Positions 33,604 to 42,810 of a stretch of DNA of 64,000 bases are shown one piece after another (the stretch's first letter is position 1; each line of letters starts with the position of its first letter). The notes under the pieces were generated by a model. That model worked only from the letters and a program-made list of their open reading frames with translations. It made no database searches and had not been told where the DNA came from. The DNA comes from Bacillota bacterium (lineage in GTDB: Bacteria; Bacillota; Clostridia; Christensenellales; SZUA-584). The stretch lies in NCBI GenBank assembly GCA_023428025.1, contig JAEYZN010000007.1, forward strand, positions 1 to 64,000, written 5' to 3'. The position numbers and the translations under genes are program-made.

Positions 33604-35181
33604 CTATTCCTCATTCAGCCAGTTGCGCAACAGGTTTGCCACCGACTCGGGATTCTTATTGATATAGTCTTCCAGTATCGACATCTTGCTGTCTTCGCCT
33701 TCCAGATCCTCTATATTCACTTCTACAGGCTCGTCTTGCACCGGGATGGCGCCCGGTATGATCACTTCGTCCGCCAAATACTCAACACTGGCCTCCGGCT
33801 CCGTTTTCTTTCGGAACATCCGAATGATCATAAACAGGATGATCAGCACCACCAGCACGGTAGCTACGATGATCATCAGCCGCGTGGTGGCGGCGTTCTG
33901 TGCGTTGTTCATGATCTCCTGCTGCAGCTCCATTGCGCTGGACACATCGCTGGCATCCACAGCTTCCTGGAACGGAAGCATCTGCACCGTGACCCGGTCT
34001 TCCTGAACGCCGATGGCGGTAGCCACCAGCTGCTTGACTTCCTCGGTGTAATCCTCCGCGCCGTTGCTGTTCAGCACGACAGACACGGACAGATCTTCGA
34101 TCTTGCCCTTGGCTTCCTCAATTTGCGTCTTGGTCTGGTTCAGCTCATAGTTCGCTTCCTGAGAAACCTGGTAATAGGAAGAGTTCGGGTCGGATTCCAG
34201 AGCGGCCAGATATTCCGAAGCCGTTCCGTTGGCGTCGATACCGGCCACATTGCCCGTGCCGCCATCCGTCTTAATCGCCTCCACCAGTTCCTTCACGCTC
34301 ACCATCAGGCCTTCCGTGCCGCTTGCAGGCGGCTCAAACTCCACGGATTCCGTCACCTTGTTGTCGAAATTGAGCTTGACGTTCACCTCGGCCAGCACAT
34401 TTTGCTCCCCGAACACCGGCGTCAGCAGGCTTATCACCTGGCTTTGCAGCTGCTGTTGGACGTTGTTTTGCAGCCCCATCTGCGTATCGACATTGGCCGT
34501 TTCGGAATCACCGCCCAGCGAATAAAGGTTCATCTGCGAATCGACAATGCGCACATCGTCCGTACTCATGCCGGATATGCTGGTAGACACCAATTCAGCG
34601 ATGGCTTCCACCTCGCTGCTGTTAAGCTTTTCACCGTTTTTAAGCGACAGCATCACCGACGCTGTCGCAGGCTTTTTATCGTTCGACAGCACATACGAGC
34701 TGTCTTCACCAAGGTCAAGGTTGATGACGGCATCGTCCACCTTGCTCATCTTCAATATGGTTTGCCGCAGATTTTCCTGAATCTGAAACTTATAATAGAC
34801 CTGCTTTTCCATCTCGGTCACGCCGAGGCCGGATGCATTTTGAAAGATATCGAAGTTGCTGCCGCTGCTGGGATACCCCTGGGCCGCCAATTGCATGCGT
34901 ACGGAATCCGCCTGGTCCTCCGCAACCATTATGGTGTCGTCCCCTTGGGCTTTTGCGTCCACGCCCATTTCCGTCAGGGTAGATAAAACTTCGCCGGCTT
35001 CAGATGGCTGCATGCCGCTGTAAAGCACCGTATAGTTTTTTTGATTCAGAACCACAGAGACGGAAATGATGATGATAAGAATGATGACGGCCAGAACGAT
35101 AATACGCGTTCTTTGGCCTTTGCTCATTTTTTTGAAAGATTCCAGAATCTTCGACGGCAGCTTGGTCAGCGCGTTAGCCAT
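33604..35181 (-). CDS. fliF: Flagellar MS-ring protein FliF
   Basis: FliF forms the MS ring in the membrane. The 525-residue protein has two membrane helices (IIVLAVIILIIIISVSVVL near residues 28-46, and LMIIVATVLVVLIILFMIIRMF near 437-458), the conserved YTVLYSGMQPSEAGEVL start of the ring-building domain, and the C-terminal FliG-binding tail ending VANLLRNWLNEE. It is the first gene of the operon running to fliY. Unusually, flgB-flgC-fliE are not directly upstream. Confidence 0.96.
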   Translation of the reverse strand: MANALTKLPSKILESFKKMSKGQRTRIIVLAVIILIIIISVSVVLNQKNYTVLYSGMQPSEAGEVLSTLTEMGVDAKAQGDDTIMVAEDQADSVRMQLAAQGYPSSGSNFDIFQNASGLGVTEMEKQVYYKFQIQENLRQTILKMSKVDDAVINLDLGEDSSYVLSNDKKPATASVMLSLKNGEKLNSSEVEAIAELVSTSISGMSTDDVRIVDSQMNLYSLGGDSETANVDTQMGLQNNVQQQLQSQVISLLTPVFGEQNVLAEVNVKLNFDNKVTESVEFEPPASGTEGLMVSVKELVEAIKTDGGTGNVAGIDANGTASEYLAALESDPNSSYYQVSQEANYELNQTKTQIEEAKGKIEDLSVSVVLNSNGAEDYTEEVKQLVATAIGVQEDRVTVQMLPFQEAVDASDVSSAMELQQEIMNNAQNAATTRLMIIVATVLVVLIILFMIIRMFRKKTEPEASVEYLADEVIIPGAIPVQDEPVEVNIEDLEGEDSKMSILEDYINKNPESVANLLRNWLNEE

Positions 35182-35295
35182 AATACATCCCTACAATATA
35201 TTATTTCAATTCATATACTTAACTGCATATATGAGAGAGTCCGTCTTATTTATAAACAAATTTTACGCGGTGAATCATTTTTTTGGATTTTCCGT

Positions 35296-35322
35296 TAAAG
35301 TCGTCAAATTAATTGACGATAT
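35296..35322 (+). promoter_or_regulatory. Sigma-28 promoter of flagellin
   Basis: TAAA, 15 bases, GACGATAT matches the SigD/FliA consensus. The expected start is near 35329, which leaves an untranslated leader of about 108 bases before the flagellin ATG. Confidence 0.85.
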
Positions 35323-35344
35323 TTAAGGTGTAAGGCTTAAAAAA

Positions 35345-35425
35345 CTCCGTGAACAAGGCGCCAGTAGCGGAGACTGAAAGAGCCAAAAAAGCACGGATGC
35401 TAAATTTAAAAAAAATCATGGAGGA
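35345..35425 (+). promoter_or_regulatory. Candidate CsrA-binding sites in the flagellin leader
   Basis: Three GGA motifs occur: GCGGAG at the 3' arm of a CTCCG/CGGAG hairpin (35345-35372), a hairpin AGCA-CGGA-TGCT with GGA in its loop (35390-35401), and GGAGGA at the ribosome binding site (35420-35425). A loop-borne GGA plus one over the ribosome binding site is the arrangement by which CsrA represses hag in Bacillus. The assignment is inference from motif and the nearby csrA-fliW. Confidence 0.6.
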
Positions 35426-35436
35426 TTAAAAGAACT

Positions 35437-36561
35437 ATGCGTATTAACAACAACATTATGGCGTTGAACACTCACCGCCAGTACTCTGTCAACAACAGCA
35501 ACACGGCGAAATCCACTGAGAAGCTGAGCTCGGGCTACCGCATCAACAGAGCGGGCGACGACGCTGCCGGCCTCGCGATTTCCGAAAAAATGAGAGCGCA
35601 GATCCGCGGCCTCGACATGGCTTCCAAGAACAGCGAAGACGCCATCTCCCTGGTGCAGACGGCTGAAGGCGCGCTGACCGAGACCCATTCCATCCTGCAG
35701 CGTATGCGCGAGCTGGCCACACAGTCCGCTTCGGACACCAACGACGACTTGGTTGACCGCGCGGCGCTGGATGCCGAGTTCCAGCAGCTGAAATCGGAAA
35801 TCGACGACATCGCCCAGAAGACGGCGTTCAACGGCAAGAAATTGTTGGACGGCAGCTTCGGTTCCACAGCCGCTGTTCAGTCCGATTCCGAAATCAATGT
35901 TGGCCTGTTGGGCGTCGCTTCGATCACCTTCGAAGGATTTGCCGCAGGCGCGGATCAGGAGATTGAGTTTGCTGTTAACGGCACTGACGCCACCGCGTAC
36001 GACATCACGTTCGACGGCACTCAGGTCACGGTCGCCGGCTCCAACTCTGACGGCGCCAAGACGATCACCGCGGACTTCGGCGGTGGACGCAAAGTGACCA
36101 TCGAGCTGTCTGCTGCCGCTGCGGAGGGCGATTTCGGTGGGAAGACCTTAGAATTTGACGTAACCGGCAGCTCTGCCCAGATCCAGACGGGCGCCAACCA
36201 GGGCGACAATCTGGCCATCAGCATCAACAGCATGACGTCCTCGGCCCTCAGCCTGACCGCAAGCGCGATCGGCAGCCAGGCCGATGCGGCCACGGCCATC
36301 ACCTCTGTCAACTCGGCGATCAACACCGTTTCCACACAGCGCGCCCAGCTTGGCGCCACGCAGAACAGGCTCGAGCACAAGATCAACAACCTGGATACTT
36401 CTTCCGAGAACCTCCAGGCTGCCGAGAGCCGCATCCGCGACCTCGACATGGCGAAAGAGATGACCACCTTCACGAAGAACAACATCCTCGTGCAGGCTGC
36501 GACAGCGATGTTGGCACAGGCCAACCAGGCGCCGCAGAACGTTCTCTCCTTACTCCGGTAG
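35437..36561 (+). CDS. hag: Flagellin
   Basis: This is the filament subunit, 374 residues long. It has the conserved D0/D1 N terminus (MRINNNIMALNTHRQYSVNN, GYRINRAGDDAAGLAISEKMR) and C terminus (RIRDLDMAKEMTTFTKNNILVQAATAMLAQANQAPQNVLSLL). The middle, about residues 150-270, is rich in G, A, T and D and corresponds to the variable exposed domains. It is monocistronic, on the opposite strand to its neighbours, with a sigma-28 promoter and a strong terminator. It is the only flagellin gene in the window. Confidence 0.98.
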   Translation: MRINNNIMALNTHRQYSVNNSNTAKSTEKLSSGYRINRAGDDAAGLAISEKMRAQIRGLDMASKNSEDAISLVQTAEGALTETHSILQRMRELATQSASDTNDDLVDRAALDAEFQQLKSEIDDIAQKTAFNGKKLLDGSFGSTAAVQSDSEINVGLLGVASITFEGFAAGADQEIEFAVNGTDATAYDITFDGTQVTVAGSNSDGAKTITADFGGGRKVTIELSAAAAEGDFGGKTLEFDVTGSSAQIQTGANQGDNLAISINSMTSSALSLTASAIGSQADAATAITSVNSAINTVSTQRAQLGATQNRLEHKINNLDTSSENLQAAESRIRDLDMAKEMTTFTKNNILVQAATAMLAQANQAPQNVLSLLR

Positions 36562-36610
36562 AAAACATGGCGGGTTCCGCCCCTACCGGAACTCTCCAGT
36601 GTTTTATGCC

Positions 36611-36643
36611 AAAGCTGCCGGCCAATGGCCGGCAGCTTTTTTA
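36611..36643 (+). terminator. Terminator after flagellin
   Basis: AAAGCTGCCGGCC pairs with GGCCGGCAGCTTT around AAT, followed by further T. It is a strong intrinsic terminator about 50 bases beyond the stop. Confidence 0.95.
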
Positions 36644-36682
36644 TGCGTTCATACACATGGCTCTTTAAGGGCATCGCCATAG

Positions 36683-36712
36683 AAAAACACCCCCGAACCG
36701 GCCGGGGATGTT
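36683..36712 (-). terminator. Terminator after the RCC1-repeat gene
   Basis: On the minus strand ACATCCCCG pairs with CGGGGGTGT (one mismatch), followed by TTTT. It lies about 28 bases beyond the stop codon. Confidence 0.75.
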
Positions 36713-36740
36713 TTATGATGCTTATTGCGGTGAAGCTGCG

Positions 36741-38912
36741 TTACTTTAAATCCAGGCCGGATACCTGAACAGGGACGCTGCGGTCGGTCCGTGTTCCGTC
36801 GCCGAGCTGCCCAAACGAGTTCTGGCCCCAGGCCCACACGCTGCCGTCGCTGGCAATCGCGATGCTCCCGTTTTCGGCGCTGTTGATGGAGATCACGTTG
36901 CTCAGGCTGGCAACCGCTGTGCTCGAGCCGCTGTTGGTATTGGTTCCGTTACCCAGCTGCCCGTAATTGTTCCATCCCCACGCCCATACGTCTCCATCTT
37001 CATCCAGCGCCAGGCAATGCATCGATCCTGCGCTGATGCCGGTGATACCGGCAAGCCCGGATATCTGAACGGGAACATTGCTCAATGGAGCCGCCGCGTT
37101 GATGAGTCCGCATGCCCATACGGTGCCGTCGTTTTTGAGCAGCAGGCTCTGGTTGTTGGTTGAGTCTATCGCGGCCACGTTGCTCACGCTCACCTGAACA
37201 GGCGACAGCTTATCCGCATTCGTTCCGTCTCCCAGCTGGCCGTATGCATTATACCCCCATGTCCATAAAGTGCCGTCGCTTTTCAGGGCAAGGCTGTGCC
37301 CGTATCCGCAGGCCACCGCGCCGATATCGCTGAGCGCCGTGATCTGGACAGGGCTGCTCTGGTTGGTCGTGGCGCCGTCTCCCAGCTGGCCATGGTTATT
37401 CTCGCCCCATGCCCACACGGAACCGTCCTCTTTCACCGCCAGTACATGGTTCGCGCCCGCGCTCATGGTCCTGACTCCAGTCAGCACCTGAACGGGCGCG
37501 CTGGCGTCTGTCGTGGTGCCGTTGCCCAGCTGGCCGTATTTGTTCTCGCCCCAGGCCCACAGGACCCCCGCATCGTCAAGCGCCACGCTGAAATTATTGC
37601 CTGAAGCGATTTCGCTGACGCATTCCAGACCGTTGATTGGGGCGGGCGTGTCGTTATTATCCGTTGTTCCATTGCCAAGCTGCCCGAAATCATTCCGGCC
37701 CCATGCCCATACGGAACCGTCGCTGTCCAGCGCGATGCTGTGGCTTATCCCGCAATCCACCTGAGGCGATGCGCTGAAAAAGAGGTCCAGGCCTATCACC
37801 TGGGTTGGAGAATATTGATGCGCAAATGTCCCGTCCTGGCTGGTCATACGGCCCCACGCCCAAACAGTGCCATCCTCCTTAATCACGATAACATTAAGAT
37901 CTCCGCTTGCTATGGATATGATCCCCTCAAAACCGGGAACCTGAGCCGGGGTTGTCCGCACATCGCCGGAAACCCCGCCGGTGCCGTCGCCAATTTGTCC
38001 ATAAATACCAAAGCCCCATGTCCAGACAGTTCCGTCTCCTTTGAGGACAGCGCCGTGATATATTCCGCAAGATATATCAATCACGTCCGTTACATTCACT
38101 TGTACAGGCACAATGCTGTCCACGCGGGTTCCGATTCCCAATTCACCGGCGGTATTCATTCCGCATGCCCACAACGTATTATCACTTTTACGCACAAAGC
38201 TTTGCTGTTGTATTGCATCAATTTCCACGACGTTGCTGATCTGCATCTGCACGGGCGTTATACTATCGACGGTTGACCCAACGCCGAGTTGCCCCCTTGG
38301 ATTCTTACCCATCCCCCATACCGTGCCGTCATCTTTGAGCACTAAGCTGTGGTTGTCGCCCAAGGCAATATCCACAATATTGCTCAACCCCAATGCCTGT
38401 ACCGGGCTTTTTCTGGTGACCGTCGTGCCGTCGCCGAGTTGTCCTGCGCCATTTACCCCCCAGCCCCATACCGTGCCGTCATCTTTGATAGCTAGTGAAT
38501 AGAAATCCCCTGCACTCATCTTATTTACTCCGCTCAGGACCTGAACAGGAGTGGTTTTGTCAACCGTTGTTCCATCTCCTACTTCTCCATAATCGTTTCT
38601 GCCCCATGCCCATACAGTTCCATCATCTTTCAGAGCTAAACAATGAAAAGTTCCTGCTGATATAGATACGACATGGTCCAAAATTTGCGCAGGCATTGGA
38701 TTGTCTACAGTCGTCCCATTCCCCAGTTGACCATAGCGATTCCTTCCCCAAGTCCAAACCGTTCCGTCATACTTCAGTGCAACCAAAAAGTTATGTCCGC
38801 CGGCAACCTGCGGCGTGGCTATCTGCGCGGCGCTCGCCTCCCCCGGTGAAACGGCAAGCATCATGCCGCATATCATCAGGGCGCTTAACAGTAGTGTGAA
38901 TAGTTTTTTCAT
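36741..38912 (-). CDS. Secreted RCC1-repeat protein (two predicted seven-bladed propellers)
   Basis: This 723-residue exported protein has a Sec signal peptide (KKLFTLLLSALMICGMMLAVSPGEASA) followed almost entirely by RCC1/BLIP-II-type repeats of about 50 residues with core DGTVWxWGxNxYGQLGDGT. I count 14 cores; repeats 7 and 12 are degenerate. Fourteen suggests two seven-bladed beta-propellers. No LPXTG, SLH or other wall anchor is visible. The gene lies between flagellin and csrA without a shared transcript. The first half is visibly more A+T-rich than the second. Bacterial RCC1 proteins usually bind proteins; the partner here is unknown. Confidence 0.92.
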   Translation of the reverse strand: MKKLFTLLLSALMICGMMLAVSPGEASAAQIATPQVAGGHNFLVALKYDGTVWTWGRNRYGQLGNGTTVDNPMPAQILDHVVSISAGTFHCLALKDDGTVWAWGRNDYGEVGDGTTVDKTTPVQVLSGVNKMSAGDFYSLAIKDDGTVWGWGVNGAGQLGDGTTVTRKSPVQALGLSNIVDIALGDNHSLVLKDDGTVWGMGKNPRGQLGVGSTVDSITPVQMQISNVVEIDAIQQQSFVRKSDNTLWACGMNTAGELGIGTRVDSIVPVQVNVTDVIDISCGIYHGAVLKGDGTVWTWGFGIYGQIGDGTGGVSGDVRTTPAQVPGFEGIISIASGDLNVIVIKEDGTVWAWGRMTSQDGTFAHQYSPTQVIGLDLFFSASPQVDCGISHSIALDSDGSVWAWGRNDFGQLGNGTTDNNDTPAPINGLECVSEIASGNNFSVALDDAGVLWAWGENKYGQLGNGTTTDASAPVQVLTGVRTMSAGANHVLAVKEDGSVWAWGENNHGQLGDGATTNQSSPVQITALSDIGAVACGYGHSLALKSDGTLWTWGYNAYGQLGDGTNADKLSPVQVSVSNVAAIDSTNNQSLLLKNDGTVWACGLINAAAPLSNVPVQISGLAGITGISAGSMHCLALDEDGDVWAWGWNNYGQLGNGTNTNSGSSTAVASLSNVISINSAENGSIAIASDGSVWAWGQNSFGQLGDGTRTDRSVPVQVSGLDLK

Positions 38913-39047
38913 GGTATCTCTCCTTTAGTGTAAATTTTGTATGGTATAAACATTACTTCAACTTATTTATATATTAATCCTCCTTTTCCCATTAATTCTA
39001 TCCTCTTCATGTTAAGCTGCTGTAATCACGCCTTGGTAATTGAAGAC

Positions 39048-39078
39048 AACAATAAAGCCCTCCATTAGCGGAAGGCTT
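39048..39078 (-). terminator. Terminator after csrA
   Basis: On the minus strand AAGCCTTCC pairs with GGAGGGCTT around GCTAAT, followed by TATTGTTGTC. It marks the probable end of the flhO-to-csrA operon. Confidence 0.7.
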
Positions 39079-39102
39079 CGGTAACCTGTCAGGACTGTTG
39101 TT

Positions 39103-39318
39103 TTATGGCCGGGCGGTGCTGAACGATATGGCGGGCGTGCTCGCCGCCGCCCGGTTCACATCGATCGTCTGCTCCAGCAATTCCTTGCGGTATATGCGCA
39201 TCTCCTTGGGCGCCTGAATGCCAATGCGAACCCTGTCCCCCTCGATGGAAAGAATCTCGATCGCAATATCCTGATTCAGAGCGATTCCTTCACCTGATTT
39301 CCTGGACAGTACCAGCAT
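39103..39318 (-). CDS. csrA: Carbon storage regulator CsrA
   Basis: CsrA is an RNA-binding dimer that blocks translation of target mRNAs, chiefly flagellin in Bacillota. The 71-residue protein has the canonical MLVLSRKSGEGI start, the RVRIGIQAPKEMRIYRKEL core and a short non-conserved tail. It overlaps the end of fliW by 29 bases, which couples repressor and antagonist. Its ribosome binding site (GGAGGGG) lies within fliW. Confidence 0.97.
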   Translation of the reverse strand: MLVLSRKSGEGIALNQDIAIEILSIEGDRVRIGIQAPKEMRIYRKELLEQTIDVNRAAASTPAISFSTARP

Positions 39319-39772
39319 CCTTTTCCCCTCCTTGTAAGCTCTTCATGATGGCTTCGTAGACCGGCCAGCGAATCGGGAGGGTCTGCGCGTCAATGATGAT
39401 CTGCTTGCCGATGCCGCGTTTGGCGTTGATGACGATGGGGGCCGCCAGATTGACCGTCATATTTTCGGCCTGCTCTGGAATCACAACCACATTCATCACC
39501 AGAAGATCGGTCTGGCTCTCCACAAAGAGGTCTTCCAGCTCGTTCTCCCGTATATCGATATAATAATCGTCCAGTATCTCGAAAGTCAATATCACAGGCA
39601 ATGCTATGTACTTGTTCTCTGTCGACTGCAGCCAGTAGATGGGCTTGGTCTGTCCAATCTCAAGAATGATAAAATGGCGCAGTTCTTCAAAGCCGGGTAT
39701 CCCCAAGGGAAACTCGATGAGCTTGCTGTCTTTTGTATCAAAAGACCCGAAACGGTCGGTATCAATTATCAT
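39290..39772 (-). CDS. fliW: Flagellar assembly factor FliW
   Basis: FliW binds either flagellin or CsrA. When flagellin is exported, FliW captures CsrA and relieves repression of flagellin synthesis. The 160-residue protein shows the family blocks EFPLGIPGFEELRHFIILE, PIYWLQSTENKYIALPVI and VNLAAPIVINAKRGIGKQ. It follows flgL closely in the operon, with GGAGG 6 bases before the ATG. Confidence 0.96.
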   Translation of the reverse strand: MIIDTDRFGSFDTKDSKLIEFPLGIPGFEELRHFIILEIGQTKPIYWLQSTENKYIALPVILTFEILDDYYIDIRENELEDLFVESQTDLLVMNVVVIPEQAENMTVNLAAPIVINAKRGIGKQIIIDAQTLPIRWPVYEAIMKSLQGGEKDAGTVQEIR

Positions 39773-39793
39773 ATGACTCCTCCTGGTTCCCGG

Positions 39794-40729
39794 CTATTTA
39801 AGGAAGTTGACAAGTGACGGCTGGATAATCTGTGACCCGATCTGAAGCGCCGCGGTATAAACGTACTCGGCCATTTTGAAATTCATTAAGGCCTCAGCCT
39901 GGTCCACATCCTCAAGCTTGGATTTCATTTCGGTATACATCAGGTTATCCTCTTCATACCGGTTGGCAAGCAGCTCAAGCCGGTTCACGCGCCCGCCGAT
40001 TTCAGCCGCGAGTGTCAGCGCATGGCTTTGCGCACCCTGTATCTTGCCGACATATTGCCCAAGCTCTGACGCGGGCGCATCGTTCATAAGAGCATTATAC
40101 AGGTTGTCCAGAACGGAATAAATGCTGTTTTCGCCCGTACCCACGAGTTCAGCGCCGTTTATCGATATGTTCATCTTTATATTGAATCCCATCTCATATT
40201 CGATGGAGACACCCTGCTCGGCTATCAGATCAGGATTCGTATCATCCGTCAGATCCAGCCCATTGTACAGCAGCTTGCCGTTGCTGTCCACTTCAAAGGG
40301 CGCCTTGTTGGTGTTGTAACCGCCAAAAACGAACTTGCTGCCCGACTGGGCGTTGCCTATGGTCAGGATGTGGTCCCGAAGCTGCCCGATCAGTTCCGCT
40401 GTTGCCACCTTATCATCCGGGCCCATATAATCGCTCGACAGATGCAAGGTCGCTTCATAAGCGGATTTTAATATCTCGTTCAACTCCATCACAGAAGATT
40501 CCGTCTGTTCCAGCCATGTGATGCCCCTGTCCACATTCTCCAGGTATTGGTCGGTCTTGTAAAGCTTAACGCGATACTGCATCACGGACACAGCACTGAT
40601 CGGATTATCCGAAAGCTTGTTCAGTATCTTTCCGGAGGATACCTGATTCTGCATGTCCACCATGCTTGTCATATTCTTATTGACGTTCTTTAAATAATTA
40701 TCCAGAATCATTCCGCTTGTTATCCGCAT
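39794..40729 (-). CDS. flgL: Flagellar hook-associated protein 3 FlgL
   Basis: This is the junction protein between hook and filament, 311 residues long, with flagellin-like ends: RITSGMILDNYLKNVNKNMTSMVDMQNQVSSGKILNKLSDNP at the start and DVDQAEALMNFKMAEYVYTAALQIGSQIIQPSLVNFL at the end. AGGAGG lies 7 bases before the ATG. It lies between flgK and fliW. Confidence 0.95.
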   Translation of the reverse strand: MRITSGMILDNYLKNVNKNMTSMVDMQNQVSSGKILNKLSDNPISAVSVMQYRVKLYKTDQYLENVDRGITWLEQTESSVMELNEILKSAYEATLHLSSDYMGPDDKVATAELIGQLRDHILTIGNAQSGSKFVFGGYNTNKAPFEVDSNGKLLYNGLDLTDDTNPDLIAEQGVSIEYEMGFNIKMNISINGAELVGTGENSIYSVLDNLYNALMNDAPASELGQYVGKIQGAQSHALTLAAEIGGRVNRLELLANRYEEDNLMYTEMKSKLEDVDQAEALMNFKMAEYVYTAALQIGSQIIQPSLVNFLK

Positions 40730-40747
40730 ATACTAACCTCCTGTCAC

Positions 40748-42274
40748 TTACAGGCCGACCCGGCCGGTCCGGTGGATCAACGTCTCCAGCGCGTCGTCAA
40801 TGGCCGTGAGCACACGGGCCGCTGCCGAATAAGAGTGCTGGTATGAAATGAGCTGAATCATTTCTTCATCCAGCGACACGCCGGAGACAGATGACTTTCT
40901 CTCTACCACATTATCGACGATCGCCTGCTGGCTGGCCGCGTTCTTCTTGCTTGTGGAGCTTTCAATACCCACTTCCACCACGGTGCTCTTCAGATAATTC
41001 TCAAAGTTGTCCACACCGGGCACGCTGGTGCTGGAAGACAGCGCCACCATCGCGAGGGCGATCTCGTTGTTGCCCTCGTTCGTGTTTGCGGCCGACAGGT
41101 CAATGAGCTGGCTGGACGCGGCGATATTGAATACGCTGCTCAGCACCTCGTCCGAGAGCGAGAAAGTTCCCGCGGTAATGGCACTGTAGTCCTCATAGTT
41201 ATTTCCGTCCTCATCCACCGCTATCGGGACATCAAACATATTGATACCCGTCTGAGACGCCGTTGCGCCGTTTGGCATCGTATAACCGGTGCTGTGTATG
41301 GCGTTGAACTGCTTCGCGATGCTCTGCGCCAGCGTGTTCAGGCTTTGCAGGATACGCGGGATCCCCAGATTGTCCACCGACGTGCTGTCGCGCAGATCCT
41401 TGAACGACTGCAGCTTGCCGCTGCTATAAGAAAAAACATTGTCTGTTCCGCTAAGATAAATCTGATAATAACCGGGTTCGCCGGACACAGCGCCTGTCAG
41501 CTCCGGGCGCGCTTCCAGCAGGGTGGCTGTCTTGTGATGGACCAGATCGACACCCTCACAGCTCACCGTCAGCGTTCCATCAGCCGCTTCCGAGGTGGTG
41601 ACGTTGATCAGGCTGGACAGCTGGTCGATCATCAGATTGCGCTTATCCCGCAGTTCGTTGGCTTTCTCGCCCGAAAGCTCGTATGCAAAGACCTGCTCGT
41701 TATAGGTTGCGATACCCTTCAGCAGATCGTTGACTTCATCCACCGTGAGCTTCATCGATTGGTTGTATGAATTTTGCAGTTCCACCAGCTGGTCGTAGTA
41801 CTGGTTGAACGTTTCTGTCATTTTCAGTGCGTTTTGCTGCACCGTGGTCCGAATCTCTTCGCTCACCGGGTCCGCCGCCAGGTCGCTCAGGCTGTCAAAA
41901 AAATCGGCCATTGCGGAGGAAATACTGCTGTCCTCCGATAGCTCGTTGATCACCGTTTCGATGTATTCCAGCTCGTCGGCGCGCGTCTGCCAATATCCCA
42001 GCTTGGAGTTCTGGCTTCGAAACTGCCTGTCCAGATAATCGCTGCGGATCTGGTCTACCAGCGACACCTCAACACCGCCGCCCACGGAGCCCTTGCCTAC
42101 CTGCGAAAGCCTCGCGTGGATGGACGCCGGTTCGATTGAATTCACAATCAGCCGCTGCCGGGTATATCCTTCGGTGTTGGCGTTGGAGATATTGTGGCCT
42201 GTCAGGTTGATGGCCTTTTGGCTCACTGTAAGCGCGGTTCTGGCTATCTCCAGACCGTAAAACAAACCAGACAT
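40748..42274 (-). CDS. flgK: Flagellar hook-associated protein 1 FlgK
   Basis: This is the first junction protein, 508 residues long. The N terminus has the rod/hook motif (ALTVSQKAINLTGHNISNANTEGYTRQRL). The C terminus has SGVSLDEEMIQLISYQHSYSAAARVLTAIDDALETLIHRTG. The central variable domain is of moderate length. It lies between flgN, its chaperone, and flgL. Confidence 0.96.
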   Translation of the reverse strand: MSGLFYGLEIARTALTVSQKAINLTGHNISNANTEGYTRQRLIVNSIEPASIHARLSQVGKGSVGGGVEVSLVDQIRSDYLDRQFRSQNSKLGYWQTRADELEYIETVINELSEDSSISSAMADFFDSLSDLAADPVSEEIRTTVQQNALKMTETFNQYYDQLVELQNSYNQSMKLTVDEVNDLLKGIATYNEQVFAYELSGEKANELRDKRNLMIDQLSSLINVTTSEAADGTLTVSCEGVDLVHHKTATLLEARPELTGAVSGEPGYYQIYLSGTDNVFSYSSGKLQSFKDLRDSTSVDNLGIPRILQSLNTLAQSIAKQFNAIHSTGYTMPNGATASQTGINMFDVPIAVDEDGNNYEDYSAITAGTFSLSDEVLSSVFNIAASSQLIDLSAANTNEGNNEIALAMVALSSSTSVPGVDNFENYLKSTVVEVGIESSTSKKNAASQQAIVDNVVERKSSVSGVSLDEEMIQLISYQHSYSAAARVLTAIDDALETLIHRTGRVGL

Positions 42275-42286
42275 ACTTCTCCTTTC

Positions 42287-42790
42287 CTAAACCGTTCGGT
42301 CTAGCACCAATGTTGCTCTTTCCTGCGATTCACTCACCCTTCCGGAATATGAGTAGGTGTTGAGCGTATTTTGTTGACCCGTCAGAAGATTGACGCAAAA
42401 GTCGGAATACTGCAGATGGGTATCCACCAATCCCTTATTTGTCCTGTTAATGCTGTCAATCTCAGATATCACATGCGTCAGGTCGGTCCTCAGTTCTGCG
42501 AACCGGGATCCAAGAGCGCCTCCCGGCATATCCGCGATATCCGCGAGGCTGATTGTTTCGCAATCCATCCCGCGTTCCAACGCGATCCTCTTGATCGTGC
42601 TTTCCCGTTCCGTCTCCAGCTCTTTTATGGTCTTAACCAGATTCCATTCGTGCGCCACAATACGATCCAGCAGCGCAACGTCATTTTTCATCAGCGCTTC
42701 TTTTTTCTGTCTCGCTTTGGAGAGTATATCTTTGTATGCGACCAGCTCCTGCTGCATCACATCCTGCAGGCTCATCAATACTTCGTCCAA
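42287..42790 (-). CDS. flgN: FlgN-type chaperone for FlgK/FlgL
   Basis: This helical protein of about 167 residues (SLQDVMQQELVAYKDILSKARQKKEALMKNDVALLDRIVAHEWNLVKTIKELETER) sits directly upstream of flgK, as FlgN does. I chose the TTG at 42790 because AAGGAG lies 8 bases before it; the first plain ATG at 42775 lacks a ribosome binding site. Confidence 0.85.
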   Translation of the reverse strand: MDEVLMSLQDVMQQELVAYKDILSKARQKKEALMKNDVALLDRIVAHEWNLVKTIKELETERESTIKRIALERGMDCETISLADIADMPGGALGSRFAELRTDLTHVISEIDSINRTNKGLVDTHLQYSDFCVNLLTGQQNTLNTYSYSGRVSESQERATLVLDRTV

Positions 42791-42810
42791 GAAAATCACT
42801 CCTTTTACGA

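Noticed and set aside
36741..38912. The repetitive DNA as a CRISPR or satellite array
   Set aside because: The periodicity is that of RCC1 protein repeats in one intact reading frame, with degenerate DNA between units.
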